Positions 26,877 through 36,532 of a DNA stretch of 64,000 bases are shown here, piece after piece. This DNA comes from Vulcanisaeta sp. JCM 14467 (GTDB taxonomy: Archaea; Thermoproteota; Thermoprotei; Thermoproteales; Thermocladiaceae). The translations under genes were made by a program, and so were the position numbers. Under the pieces are notes generated by a model that had not been told where the DNA came from, did not search any database, and saw only the letters and a program-made list of their open reading frames with translations. The stretch covers positions 1 through 64,000 of the forward strand of contig NZ_BBDM01000002.1 of assembly GCF_001316245.1 (NCBI RefSeq), given 5' to 3'. Each line of letters opens with the position of its first letter. Position 1 is the stretch's first letter.

Positions 26877-27228
26877 AGTCCCACACCAAGTCCATGCACT
26901 TAACCGCTTCCTCAGCCTCCCACCTCCTATAATCATTAATTCTCGAATCCGGATAACGCGCCTGGACATAGTGCTGCTCAAGCGACTCTGCGCATCTAAC
27001 AACTTCTTGGGGTGCCTCTTTACCTATAAGTCTCATTAAGTACTGAAGCAATTCAGATGTTGAGTGGGTTATTGGTCGCGACCCACCAAGCTTTATCAAC
27101 AAACCCTTTATTAATAATTCAACGGATTGCTGGGCAAAGAAGGCCGCTGAATCATATCGATTATTCACTAAGTCCTCCCTAGCGTAATCCCTAAATCTCC
27201 TTGCCTTATTCAACCAAATTTCAGCCAT
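26845..27228 (-). CDS. HEPN-domain protein (pair 1)
   Basis: 127 residues, unbroken. Helix 1 WLNKARRFRDYAREDLVNNR, helix 2 YDSAAFFAQQSVELLIKGLLI, then THSTSELLQYLMRLIG and the block EQHYVQARYPDSRINDY, all diagnostic of HEPN partners of MNT enzymes. First gene of the four-gene operon; the ATG at 27228 is followed downstream by the overlapping MNT gene. Probably the toxin-like or RNA-targeting half of the pair. Confidence 0.88.
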   Translation of the reverse strand: MAEIWLNKARRFRDYAREDLVNNRYDSAAFFAQQSVELLIKGLLIKLGGSRPITHSTSELLQYLMRLIGKEAPQEVVRCAESLEQHYVQARYPDSRINDYRRWEAEEAVKCMDLVWDYVQQVVGGTQ

Positions 27229-27271
27229 TAAGACCCTGCAAAAATCAATGAATACTTCAACGTTATAAGGT

Positions 27272-27760
27272 TTATTTTGTCACCTTAGTCGACATTACCA
27301 TGACTATGAATGCCGTGGCTGCGGCTATCATGAAGGATAGTACGAAGGCCTCCCTGCCAGGCACCTCATAGAATATGGGCATGCCGTTTAGGTAATAGGC
27401 GAGTATTGGCGTCTTGTAGGTCGTCTCCAGGGAGCCAGCGATCACTGGGCCTAGGGTGTTCCCCATTAGTCTCATGGCCGTGTTCGTACCAGTCATTGTG
27501 GCCATCCTCTCCCTTGAGGTTGACGATATTAAGAGCGTGATCCTCGTCACCGTCATCCCAGCAATACCTATCATGCTGAATATCATGACCAATATCGTTA
27601 CCATCAACTCATGAACATACACCGTAGCCGCCATTAGAAGCCCACCAATGGTCGCCATGCCCGACGTAACAACCAAAACCCTCCTATAACCGATTGTGCT
27701 CATTAGCACTCCATAGAGTGGCCCTGCGAAAAGCATGATTAGAGATATTGGGGGTTTAGG
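27272..27760 (-). pseudogene. MFS transporter, C-terminal fragment, severed by insertion sequence
   Basis: Contains PPISLIMLFAGPLYGVLMS, TIGYRRVLVVTSGMATIGG, VTRITLLISSTSRERMATMT, GNTLGPVIAG and a last helix AFVLSFMIAAATAFIVMVM, equal to about the last five helices of a 12-helix major-facilitator protein. Upstream, the frame passes into insertion-sequence DNA at about 27760. The N-terminal fragment lies beyond the element at 29232-29602. The two pieces together lack roughly 130 residues expected for helices 5-7, so insertion was accompanied by a deletion. Non-functional unless otherwise rearranged. Confidence 0.75.
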
Positions 27761-27782
27761 TCTGTTTGTTTTCTTCATTTCT

Positions 27783-28978
27783 TCATTTTTTTGTTCCCCT
27801 GCTCTGTCTGGTTTCATTGTTCATTGGGGAGGCGCTTTGGGTTGACCCTGGCAACCCCGCACACGCCTGCACAGCCCTTAACCATATGTTCATGGCTCCG
27901 ACAACATCCCTATCACCAATGAATCCGCAGTTTCTGCAAAATGCCAGTCTATGGATGTAGGTTAGCCTTGAACCGCACCTCGGGCATGTGGTTGATGTAT
28001 TCCTTGGGTCCACGATGATCACTGGTACGTTGTGTTCAATCGCCTTTGCAATGATCGCATGCTGTAGCTTTCTGTAGGCAAACAGCGTTAGCTTCCATCT
28101 GATGTCATTATTCTTCTCATTGATTGAGTCCCTAAGGTGTTCCAAATTCTCAAGGATTATTGCATGCCCATGCTTATAAGCCCTCGTGACTATTTCCCTA
28201 GCCAACTTCCACGATGAATCAATGACGATATTCCTAGCCCTCCTGTGGAGTGCCTTTATCCTGTTTAGGATTCTCTCATTGAATCTCCATCTCTTTGGGT
28301 ATTTCTTCTGTAGTTCCTCGACCCTAGCCCTCTTACTCAATGCATCGATGAGCCTGGTCCTAAACCTCCTGACCTCGGTTCCGTTGAATGTTGTTATCAT
28401 CCTAAGGTTCACGTCAACGGCCATGAAGCCTTTAGGTGCGTAAGGCTCGTACCTAACTTCAAAGACTATGCTGACGAATAACCTCTTGCCCTCGTACTTC
28501 ACGTGAACCTCCTTCCACCTTAGGCCGATGAACCTCTCGATGTATTCCCTCCTATGTTTGAGCCTTAGCACATACCATTTGTCCCTTAGGATGACCTTGA
28601 CGACTCCCTTGTCAAGCTCGACCTTTGCGTCATAGTTGTCTAGCCTTGCAGTGAATTTCCTTACTCGTGGTTTATTGCTGCCATTACTTCTGGCTGACTT
28701 AACGATGGCTAATGCACTGTCGTAGATGTTTCTAGCCACATGGCCCTGAATCCGTAATTCCTAAGCATTGGGTAGAACAGTTGATGCAATTTGCTCCTCC
28801 TTGGCAGCTCATCCAATTCCCACAAAGCATCAACAACCCTTTGTAGTGCATGCCTATGGATAGCAAGGTCCCATAACAAGTCATTAATGCTCCCTTCAAC
28901 AACCTCCGCCTCTGCCTTTAACGCCCTGTAACGCAATCCCTCAGGCATCCACCAAGGCTGGTGGATAAACACCCTCAT
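27783..28978 (-). CDS. tnpB: TnpB RNA-guided nuclease / IS605 OrfB (one frame break)
   Basis: About 398 residues. The N-terminal part (MRVFIHQPWWMPEGLRYRAL) lies in another frame and joins the main frame when one C is restored near 28741 (GFRAHVARNIYDSALAIVKS). RuvC-I Asp is in AVDVNLRMIT, RuvC-II Glu in ILENLEHLRD, and the last Asp in GDRDVVGAMN. A four-Cys zinc finger (CPRCG ... CRNCG) lies between. All catalytic residues are present, so the nuclease is potentially active. TnpB uses an omega RNA from the element end to cut DNA and favours element retention. TATA-like ACTTATAAATTT lies upstream near 29010-29022. Confidence 0.88.
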
Positions 28979-29048
28979 CGGAACACCAGTTAAATTAAGG
29001 AGTGTAAATTTATAAGTTTTTTTCACTCTTTCTTGCTTGAGAGAGAGT

Positions 29049-29192
29049 ATGGTGACCATATACGTATTCGAGGCGAAGATCGTGAAAACAATGAGGAAAT
29101 ACCTAATATACCCACCAAAACAATACCAAGAAAAGCTCTCAAAACTACACGGGAAAAAGATCAAAGTAATAGTAATAGAAGAAAGCGAATGA
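29049..29192 (+). CDS. 47-residue transposon-associated protein, DUF2080-like
   Basis: Short frame divergent from tnpB: MVTIYVFEAKIVKTMRKYLI, then YPPKQYQEKLSKLHGKKIKV, ending IVIEESE. The shape (beta strand, then a short basic helix, then GKKIKVIVI strand) resembles the small AbrB-like DUF2080 proteins often found beside tnpB in crenarchaeal elements. It has its own start 30 bp from a T-rich stretch. It may regulate the element. Moderate confidence because of the length. Confidence 0.5.
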   Translation: MVTIYVFEAKIVKTMRKYLIYPPKQYQEKLSKLHGKKIKVIVIEESE

Positions 29193-29231
29193 AAGCAACC
29201 AAAAACCGCAAAAAGCACTGTAAAACAAAAC

Positions 29232-29602
29232 GGCTATCGGGTTTATACTCAGCCCAATGCCCTGGATGGCCCTCAGCATGACCAGTATTGGGAATGTTGG
29301 CGCCATGCTTGTTAGGAAGACCGCAATGAAGTAGACCATCAACGTAATGAGTAGGACTCTCTTCCTACCGTAGGTATCAGCCAACTTACCGAGGATAGCG
29401 CAAACGCCAAGCCGGCCAGGGTCTCGGCGGATAAGACCCACGAAACCTCAGACTCAGTAACACCGTACTGCCTCTCAATGGTTAGTAATGATGGCATAAC
29501 AACCATTTCGACGTACATCGTGACGATTGATATCGAGGCTAGGACAGCCAAGTACCTCCACGCCTCAGGACTAAGCCTCACACCACCAACGCTCCTAAGC
29601 AC
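29232..29602 (-). pseudogene. MFS transporter, N-terminal fragment, severed by insertion sequence
   Basis: Starts at GTG 29602 (MLRSVGGVRLSPEAWRY), 25-30 bp after a TATA-like GATTTATAATC on the minus strand. Helices: YLAVLASISIVTMYVEMVVM, SEVSWVLSAETLAGLAFA, and after a one-base change near 29400 ILGKLADTYGRKRVLLITLM (the MFS A-motif), YFIAVFLTSMAPTF and VMLRAIQGIGLSINPIA. Similarity stops there at the insertion sequence. The C-terminal part lies at 27272-27760. Confidence 0.75.
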
Positions 29603-29691
29603 GGGAGGAATCCGATATCAGTATTGATTATAAATCTGACTCACGTTGCTAGATATTCCATCTTAAATTCCCCATTACGGTAATTCGATTT

Positions 29692-29710
29692 GGTATACAT
29701 ATGGTATACC
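29692..29710. promoter_or_regulatory. Inverted repeat ahead of vapBC
   Basis: GGTATACATATGGTATACC consists of the arms GGTATAC and GTATACC around a short AT core and lies 38-56 bp before the vapB ATG, over the expected BRE/TATA area. A likely operator for autoregulation by the VapBC complex. Confidence 0.5.
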
Positions 29711-29747
29711 AGAGGGCTTATTAACTGGCATACTATTAGGTAATTAA

Positions 29748-29981
29748 ATGTCAAGTGTCGTTAGTTTCAAGGTTAGGAGGGAGATTAAGGAGAAGATGGA
29801 GCGGTTTAGAGACAGGGTTAACTGGGCTGAGGAATTGAGGAGATTCATTGAGGAGAGGATTAGGGAGTTGGAGGCTGAGGAGAATATTAAGCGCGTCGTT
29901 GAGGAGCTCGAGAAAATACCAATAAGCGTCCCAAAGGGATTCTCGGTGAACTCAGTGAGGGAGGACCGTGATAGTAATTGA
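29748..29981 (+). CDS. vapB: VapB-type antitoxin
   Basis: 77 residues: an N-terminal strand SSVVSFKVRREIKEKMERF in ribbon-helix-helix style, then charged helices (NWAEELRRFIEERIRELEAE) and a C-terminal tail that would wrap the toxin (EELEKIPISVPKGFSVNSV). This matches archaeal CopG-like VapB antitoxins. It overlaps the toxin gene by 14 bp. The DNA-binding N-terminus probably recognises the inverted repeat at 29692. Confidence 0.82.
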   Translation: MSSVVSFKVRREIKEKMERFRDRVNWAEELRRFIEERIRELEAEENIKRVVEELEKIPISVPKGFSVNSVREDRDSN

Positions 29982-30367
29982 TGCGTCAGCCCTAACGGCA
30001 TTCATACTCAAGGAACCAGGCTGGCAATCATTAAGTAAGTACATTATGAACTCCGTATCGGTTGACCACATAATTAAGGAGGTCATGAATGCAATATGGA
30101 AGGCGCAGGTTAGGGCTCATCACTAGGGAATACGCCGTTAAGCTTCACGAATCGGTAATGACTTTAATTGGCAAAAACATAGTCATAGAGCCTGAGGAGA
30201 AGTACATTAATGAGGCATTTATGATAGCGCTCGGTCATAAAATACCCATATATGATGCATTATACATAGCATTAGCAACCGCTAAGGGATTACCGCTCTT
30301 AACGCTCGATAATAAGCAAGGGGAAGTTGCTAAGAAAATGGGCGTAATCGTCATTGCACCACCGTAA
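29968..30367 (+). CDS. vapC: VapC toxin, PIN-domain ribonuclease (one frame break)
   Basis: GTG start 29968 overlapping vapB. Residues 1-48 read MIVIDASALTAFILKEPGWQ and SVDHIIKEVMNAIWKAQVR, with Asp5 and the central Glu of the PIN site. A one-base shift near 30112 leads to GLITREYAVKLHESVMTLIG, PIYDALYIALATAKGLPLL and TLDNKQGEVAKKMGVIVI, with the last two Asp. All four acidic residues are present, so the enzyme would be active if the shift is an artefact. VapC toxins cleave tRNA or rRNA to halt translation. Confidence 0.82.
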
Positions 30368-30371
30368 GCGT

Positions 30372-31838
30372 TCACTTCCTCAGTGGTCTCACGGGTGGCA
30401 CTGTGTTTAGGTGCATTAACTCATCGGGTATCGCCTTATTCAGTGCAATCTCCCTATAGATGTAGGCTGATGGTCTCCAGTACTGCTTCTTAGTTGTATA
30501 GTCAACGTATAGGAGTCCAAACCTCATGCTAAAGCCCGAGGCCCACTCATAATTATCCGTCAAGGACCAGTGCAGGTAACCCCTAACGTCAACGCCATCA
30601 CTCAACGCCCTATGTACCTGGTATATGTGGCTGACTAGGTAGTAGGGCCTTAGGTAGTCGGCTGAGTCCGCTATCCCATTCTCGGTGACGTAGATAGGTA
30701 GGTGATACCTCTTCCAATACTTCATTAATACGTCATAGAGACCCTCGGGATACAGTTCCCAGCCAAAGTCACTGCAGGGCCTATTGTCGGGACTAATTGA
30801 GTTCCTCTCGCAGGCATGTCCGTAACCGGGTACCATAGTGTATAAGTTATCACCGATTAACCTAACCACAAGTCTTGAGTAGTAATTGATGCCGATCCAG
30901 TCGAGCCTATTCCTAAGGTCCTCCCTGGCCTCACCGTACAGGTTACCGTGGATTATTGCGTCGAAGAATGACCACCTGGTATCCTGCTCTGCTAATTCCA
31001 CGGCTTTTGTATCCTTCTCCGTTAATGGTGTATAAGCAGTATTTGCGTAGATTAATCCAATAGGTTTCTTACTAATGATCCTAATTGCATCATAGGCCCT
31101 CGCATGTGCCTGTATTAAATTAATCAGGGCCTTCCTCATAAACTCGGGATTTAAGTACCCAGGTGGGAAGCCGAATTTGACGTTGATATAACCGTTCCAG
31201 GCAACCACGTTGTTCATTCATTGTTGAGTATATGTCAACTAAGTCCTCAAACTTCCAAGCCACGTATGCTGCGAATCTGGCGAAGTTAATCACGGTCTTA
31301 ACATCGAGCCAACCCGTGGGTCCAGAGAGGTCGCCCTTCCTAACCCTTATTGGGTCATGAACCCATATTGGCAATGGCCAGTGGTATAGGTTCAGTATGA
31401 GGAATATGTTCCTATTCTTTAAGTCGTTGAATATGGCCCTGTAATGTTCAAGGGCCGCCCTATTAACCGCCTCATCAAGCTTCCTCAAGTCACGTTCATC
31501 GACATCAACTTTAACGACCTTATCGCCAACGACCTCGACATTACCACTGGGTGGCTCAGGCATTGGTTTCGGGAATAGCCTTGACCATTCAACGTTTATC
31601 CTGGCAATGTCAAGGCCCATCTTAACGGCGTTATCATGAAAAACCCTGTAAAGGCTCCAGTAGCCAGGTCCGTTTCCGGAAAATCACCACTAACAAGGCC
31701 TGAGACTATATTATCCATATCATGAACCCAAACCCACCAATCACTGTTTGGGTCTTCATCGCCTGGTATGCCCATCTCATGTTGAAAACCTGCCTGGGAC
31801 CAGCCAAACCGGAAGTTTTTGGGGAATGTCAGTGTCAC
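30372..31838 (-). CDS. lacS: Family 1 beta-glycosidase (two frame breaks)
   Basis: Three frame segments add up to 489 residues, the length of Sulfolobus LacS. The N-terminus [20 protein letters not shown] is diagnostic. The break near 31676 is AAAA shortened to AAA (repair: [20 protein letters not shown]). Then [20 protein letters not shown]. The acid/base motif TMNEP is hit by the second break near 31210 (bases missing; repair [14 protein letters not shown]). The nucleophile motif YVTENGIAD and the [18 protein letters not shown] loop are intact. Hydrolyses beta-gluco- and galactosides in the cytoplasm. Starts GTG 31838. Adjacent to no obvious sugar transporter. Confidence 0.9.
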
Positions 31839-31987
31839 GTATTAACTTAGAATTAGTATTGTTTTTAGGAATTACCATAACCATACTTAAGGTTCTATCC
31901 TGTTAAATGTTGTTAATTACGAGTGGATAGTTTATGAAGAATTGACTGCAATAATCATTAAAACTCTTAATAGGAGGGACCCTTTAT

Positions 31988-32764
31988 GTGGAAATAACGG
32001 CATTAATTATAAGCACCACGAGGTCTAGGGCACCACTGCTTAGATACGCTATTTCTTCAGTGATTAATCAATCTAGGAAGCCTAATGAGTTAATTGTTGT
32101 TATGTCATATGACGATAGGGAAATTAGGGAATTGGTTGATCCGTACGGTTTTGTGGTTCATCATGTAAGTACTAGGGTAGGCCCAATGTGGGCCAGGGGC
32201 ATTAAAGAGTCGAGCGGTGATGTTGTTGCATTTCTTGACGATGACGATGAGTGGTTACAAAACAAGCTTAACCATGTAGAGGAGGTGTTCGGCAAAATCA
32301 CTGGGCTTGGTCTTTATCATAACCTTTTTCAATTCATTGATACTAATGGTAATGAGCTGAATTGCGATGATTTGCCAGCCTATTACTGCTCAATGATCCT
32401 CAATAGGAGAGCCGTTATTAAGAATAGTATTGATCTTTACATGCGTTCTAAGGTTGATGATTGGTTGCATGCTGATTATTGGTCATTATTCTACAACACG
32501 TCAAGCCTGTCAGCAATTAGGGATGCATTGATAGGTAGACTTGATTTCATTGAAAGTATTAACTTATATTCAGATGCCATATTCTTCATATTAGTATTAA
32601 GTCAATGTTACACCGTAGTGCACGAACCAATCATCTTAACTAGGTATAGAATTCATGGTGGGCAAACATCGAGAAAAATCCTAAATGGTGAACTCATGGA
32701 CATGGCCGCTAAGGATCACGAGTTATTTAACAGAATAATCAGGGAACATAATACCTGCAAGTAG
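31988..32764 (+). CDS. Family 2 glycosyltransferase
   Basis: 258 residues from GTG 31988. GT-A fold signatures: ALIISTTRSRAPLLRYAISS and VINQSRKPNELIVV at the start, then GPMWARGIKESSGDVVAFLD and the DDDDEW metal-binding motif near residues 80-85. A later region (VVHEPIILTRYRIHGGQTSR) matches the acceptor-side end of such enzymes. No membrane anchor. Probably transfers sugars to glycolipids, S-layer glycans or a capsule; substrate unknown. Monocistronic. Confidence 0.85.
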   Translation: MEITALIISTTRSRAPLLRYAISSVINQSRKPNELIVVMSYDDREIRELVDPYGFVVHHVSTRVGPMWARGIKESSGDVVAFLDDDDEWLQNKLNHVEEVFGKITGLGLYHNLFQFIDTNGNELNCDDLPAYYCSMILNRRAVIKNSIDLYMRSKVDDWLHADYWSLFYNTSSLSAIRDALIGRLDFIESINLYSDAIFFILVLSQCYTVVHEPIILTRYRIHGGQTSRKILNGELMDMAAKDHELFNRIIREHNTCK

Positions 32765-32829
32765 TTTACGGATGTTAACTTGACACATGACGTAATACTT
32801 ATATACACCAGGATCATTGTTCCATAATC

Positions 32830-33336
32830 GTGATCAACAAGAATGAATTCACCAAATACTTGGTTATATCAATACTAATGGCAATCACCATAACGACAAT
32901 AACGTCACTGGCATCACAAAACACCATTCAGGTAAATGTGGCGGTCCAGGGCGTGGGTCCCTTAGGCAATGCCTCAATTACGTACATGGAATTTGTGCAA
33001 TCATACACAACACAGATGCTTCAGGCTTACGGTACAACGACAACAAACAATGAGGGCATAGCATTAATCCCGCAACCACCACCTCCATTACCTGGCAAGG
33101 AAGATATTATTACGATCACGATCAATGCGACGGTAAATGGGTCACCGGTCTTCAGAACATACACCTTCTATTTAACAAATGAGAACTTCACAAACCAAAT
33201 AAACATAACAATATCCACGCCCAGGATAAATAACTCAACAAGCAACGAAAGCATGTTCTTAATAGCAATAATCATAGTGATAATTGTTGTGTTGATAGTA
33301 ATAATAATCGCCCTAATGAGAAAATCGAGAAAGTAA
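32830..33336 (+). CDS. Secreted, C-terminally anchored small surface protein
   Basis: 168 residues. Signal peptide-like YLVISILMAITITTITSLA near residues 10-28, then a beta-rich extracellular domain with several N-x-S/T sites (NASITYMEF, NATVNGS, NENFTN), a proline run PQPPPPLPGKED, and a C-terminal helix MFLIAIIIVIIVVLIVIIIA followed by a basic tail RKSRK. GTG start. Topology: domain outside, short basic tail inside. Function unknown. Confidence 0.75.
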   Translation: MINKNEFTKYLVISILMAITITTITSLASQNTIQVNVAVQGVGPLGNASITYMEFVQSYTTQMLQAYGTTTTNNEGIALIPQPPPPLPGKEDIITITINATVNGSPVFRTYTFYLTNENFTNQINITISTPRINNSTSNESMFLIAIIIVIIVVLIVIIIALMRKSRK

Positions 33337-33410
33337 TGACATATAGCTAGGGAATTCAGATTAAAAATAGTTATTTCTTTCTATTTAAGCTTCACTTACC
33401 TAGGAATTGA

Positions 33411-34301
33411 TCATGGAAATACTATCTCACTCCTTGTCTCCCTTGTTGTAGGTCTCGGCACTATTGGGTATGGCAAATACTCAATCCCCGGTCTATTTGT
33501 CCTGGCCTGCGGGTATAGCATCATTAATTCATAAACCTCAGGCGGTACATCAATCGATACCTTAAGCCCCATTTCCCTTAATTCCTCCACGGTTATTGGA
33601 TAATCATGAGTGTAGTAACCACTCACGAGTCTATCAGCTATCTGCTGAGCCCTCTCCTCACCAACCTTATCCCTTATTAATTCAATGACCAATTCCTTCA
33701 CCTGCCGGATAGCCTTCTCAGCCATATCCGCAAGTATTAATGTTTGGTCATCAACCTTATCCTTACCCTTAATCTCAACTGCCCTAAGAATAGACGGCGC
33801 AGGAAAGTACGTCCCACCGGGTCCACCGAGTTGCGGGTCTAATGGGCCTAACACGGCATTTGGGTCCATTATTATCTCATCGGCTGCCAGGGCAATTAAT
33901 GTGCCTCCGCTCATGGCGTAATGAGGTACCACGACAACCTTCTTAGCTGGGTGTGCCTTAAGGGCCTTGGCTATCTGTGATGCGGCGAGTACAAGACCTC
34001 CTGGCGTGTGCAGGATGAGCATAATCGGCATATTAGGTGGTGTTGTCCTAATGGCCCTTATAATGGCTTCAGAATCCTCAATGTCTATGTACCTATAGAT
34101 CGGAACACCAAGGAGCCCAATCTTCTCCTGCCTATGTATCATCGTTATCACCCTAGACCCGTACTTACGCTCCATAAACTCTATGAGCCTTAGCCTCGCG
34201 TGTTGTAATGATCTCATTGATAACCATGGTGATAGCATTGCTATGAAGAGTAGTATCCAGAATAGATAGCCGAGTATATCTGTGTATACATCGAGAAACA
34301 T
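33411..34301 (-). CDS. Membrane-anchored SDH-type ClpP-fold serine proteinase
   Basis: 296 residues. N-terminal membrane helix (DILGYLFWILLFIAMLSPWL), then a ClpP/crotonase-like domain: MLILHTPGGLVLAASQIAKA, VVVVPHYAMSGGTLIALAAD with the nucleophile Ser in MSGGT and a nearby His, and IMDPNAVLGPLDPQLGG. This is the pattern of the SDH proteinase family (PF01972), related to SppA and NfeD proteases. Probably degrades membrane or signal peptides on the cytoplasmic face. It is divergent from the korA operon, with 94 bp between. Confidence 0.88.
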   Translation of the reverse strand: MFLDVYTDILGYLFWILLFIAMLSPWLSMRSLQHARLRLIEFMERKYGSRVITMIHRQEKIGLLGVPIYRYIDIEDSEAIIRAIRTTPPNMPIMLILHTPGGLVLAASQIAKALKAHPAKKVVVVPHYAMSGGTLIALAADEIIMDPNAVLGPLDPQLGGPGGTYFPAPSILRAVEIKGKDKVDDQTLILADMAEKAIRQVKELVIELIRDKVGEERAQQIADRLVSGYYTHDYPITVEELREMGLKVSIDVPPEVYELMMLYPQARTNRPGIEYLPYPIVPRPTTRETRSEIVFP

Positions 34302-34395
34302 TACAAATCATTACTTAATATATTTAATAAACATTATCATATACCTTAATGACTTCATGATACAATATTTTAATATTATTCGTATTTTCTATAAT

Positions 34396-35474
34396 ATGGG
34401 ATCGCTAATGGGTAAATACTCGTTGATTATGGGTAGTGAAGCCCTGGTCCGTGGTGCCATTTATGCCGGTATTAGGTTTTATGCCGGTTACCCAATAACG
34501 CCAGCGACGGAGATTGCTGAGTACATGTCTCAATTGTTGCCTAAAGCCGGCGGTATTTTCGTGCAGACTGAGGATGAGTTGGCGGCTATAAATATGGCCA
34601 TTGGTGCTCGGTGGCTGGTTGGAAGGCGATGGTCGCCACCAGCGGTCCAGGTTTCTCACTGATGCAGGAGGGCATTGGTCATGCGATCAATGCTGAGGTA
34701 CCGCTATTGGTGGTTGATGTTCAGAGGGGTGGGCCATCGACTGGGCAACCAACGATGCCATCACAGCAGGATGTTTTTCAAGCCAGGTATGGCTCTCACG
34801 GTTCTTACGAAATAATCGTCCTAAGCCCAAGCAATGTTCAGGAATTGTTCTACTTAACGATTGATGCCATTAACCTGTCTGAGCAATATCGTACACCCGT
34901 GATACTACTCACTGAGGAGGTTACTGTGCACCTATGGGAGAAAATTTACATACCAGACCCTGGCGAATACCCGGTGCTACCCCACGTGACGCCACCAACC
35001 CATGGTGATGAGGGCTTCCTGCTCGAGGGTCAACTACATGATGAGAGGGGTTATAATGTGGCTAATGATCCGGAGCTCTCGGCTAAGGCGTTATGGCGTT
35101 TGATAAGGAAGATTAGGGATAATGTGGATAGGATATCAAGGATTGAGGTTAAGTATTTCGAGGATGAGCCTGAGGTTTTCGTGGCATCTTACGGATGCTC
35201 TGCGAGGTCCGCGTTGGCGGCTGTTAAGATGCTCCGGCGTGAGGGTTATAGGGTTGGCTTTCTACGGTTAATAACCCTTTGGCCATTTCCAGAAAACGCC
35301 ATTAAAAATGCCTTAAGAAATGCGAGCACGGTCGTAGTCCCCGAAATGAATGCGGGCTACATGGCCCGTGAGTTCAGGTTACTCGGCCTAAATGTAGTGC
35401 CAATACCGAAGTTAGGTGGTGAAATGCCAACACCCGAGGAGATATATAGTGTCGTAAGGGGTGTCGTTTCATGA
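34396..35474 (+). CDS. korA: 2-oxoacid:ferredoxin oxidoreductase, alpha subunit (one frame break)
   Basis: Starts MGSLMGKYSLIMGSEALVRG; a TATA-like TTTTAATATTAT lies about 25 bp before ATG 34396. Hallmarks: YAGYPITPATEIAEYMSQL, then after restoring one T near 34609 GASVAGWKAMVATSGPGFSL, LLVVDVQRGGPSTGQPTMPS and GSHGSYEIIVLSPSNVQ. This is the alpha subunit of the KorAB-type 2-oxoglutarate (or branched-chain 2-oxoacid) synthase. With beta, delta and gamma it decarboxylates a 2-oxoacid to acyl-CoA and reduces ferredoxin. About 359 residues. The stop overlaps korB. Confidence 0.9.
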
Positions 35475-36309
35475 ACCCACTCATTCAGAAATACCTGCGT
35501 AGTGAGTATGCCCAGGGTAAGAGGAGGACCATATTCTGCCCAGGCTGTGGCAACGGCATAATACTTGGCTACTTCATCAGGGCGATCGATGAGTTAAAGC
35601 GTGAGGGTAAATTCGATGACTCAAAAATATACATAGTGACTGGCATTGGCTGCTCAGGCAACATACCAGTACCACTTAAGTACAACATTGTACGTGCACT
35701 ACACGGCAGGGCACTCTCGGTGGCTACGGGGATAAAACTCGTTAGGCCTGATAGTGAGGTAGTGGTATTCGCAGGCGATGGTGACCTATTATCAATTGGC
35801 GGTAATCATCTGATACACACGATAAGGAGGAATGTTGGTATAAAGGTCATCCTCGTAAACAACATGCTCTATGGAATGACAGGAGGGCAGGTGGCGCCAA
35901 CGACGCCTATGGATGCCATAACCCACACAACACCCTATGGAAACCCAGAACCACCGTTGGACGCGTGTAGGTTAGCTGTATCCCTCGGCGCCACTTACGT
36001 GGCAGGTGGGCAGTACCATTGGCCAGACAGTGCATACAATCAATTAAGGAATTACTCCTCCACAGGGGCTTCGGCATACTTGAATGCCTATCCCAATGCC
36101 CTGTTTATCAGGGTAGGTATGTAATCGGTATTGATAGACCATCGAAAATAATGGATTACTTCCTAAGGATAACCGTGGTATCTAACGAGCCTAGGTACGG
36201 GGATAAGATAACCATTGGTAAGTTCGTGGACTATGAGAAACCAACCTACGAGGAGATAATGTGGAACATAATGAGTAAGGCCAGGGAGGGTGGTGGGTAT
36301 GAAGCGTAA
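35471..36309 (+). CDS. korB: 2-oxoacid:ferredoxin oxidoreductase, beta subunit (one frame break)
   Basis: The ATG overlaps the korA stop. IFCPGCGNGIILGYFIRAI and ATGIKLVRPDSEVVVFAGDG then DLLSIGGNH carry the thiamine diphosphate/Mg motif (GDGD ... N); VILVNNMLYGMTGGQVAPTT follows. One A is missing near 36007; repair (TYVARWAVPLARQCIQSIKE) joins to the rest and a stop at 36309. About 279 residues. The CPGC and later Cys (ILECLSQCP) bind the proximal Fe-S cluster. It overlaps the ferredoxin subunit by 11 bp. Confidence 0.9.
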
Positions 36310-36532
36310 ACTCCTCGTGATTAGAATCGACGTGGATAAATACCTATGCAAGGGCTGCTACATCTGCGTGGATAAATGCCCAATGAAGGTATTCGAGATA
36401 TCCAACATTGTTGGTGATTACGGCGCATTCCTACCCGTGGCTAAGTACGTAGATAGGTGCATGGACTGCGGAATATGCGAGCTTTACTGCCCCGACTACG
36501 CAATAACGATAATAAGAGGTGACGGTACGTGA
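36299..36532 (+). CDS. korD: 2-oxoacid:ferredoxin oxidoreductase, ferredoxin-type delta subunit
   Basis: 77 residues with two 4Fe-4S motifs: CKGCYICVDKCP and CMDCGICELYCP. Carries electrons from the beta-subunit cluster to ferredoxin. Start ATG 36299 (MKRKLLVIRIDVDKYL) inside the korB end; its stop overlaps the GTG of the gamma subunit (GTGA). The order alpha-beta-delta-gamma is unusual compared with textbook gene orders but common in archaeal kor operons. Confidence 0.9.
   Translation: MKRKLLVIRIDVDKYLCKGCYICVDKCPMKVFEISNIVGDYGAFLPVAKYVDRCMDCGICELYCPDYAITIIRGDGT

Larger units (their letters stand above)
27760..29232 (-). mobile_element. IS605/IS607-type insertion sequence carrying tnpB only
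   Basis: About 1.45 kb inserted in an MFS gene. Contents: tnpB (27783-28978, minus) and a divergent 47-residue ORF (29049-29192, plus). No TnpA or serine-resolvase gene, so it would depend on transposase in trans. Boundaries are inferred from where MFS similarity stops: right edge near 29232, left edge near 27760. I see no clear target duplication, as expected for this group. The region between tnpB's stop and the left edge could contain the guide RNA 3' end. Confidence 0.75.

Noticed and set aside
29033-29281. 82-codon plus-strand frame over the insertion sequence end
   Set aside because: Very Lys/Arg/Asn-rich and out of frame with the better-shaped 47-residue ORF at 29049-29192.
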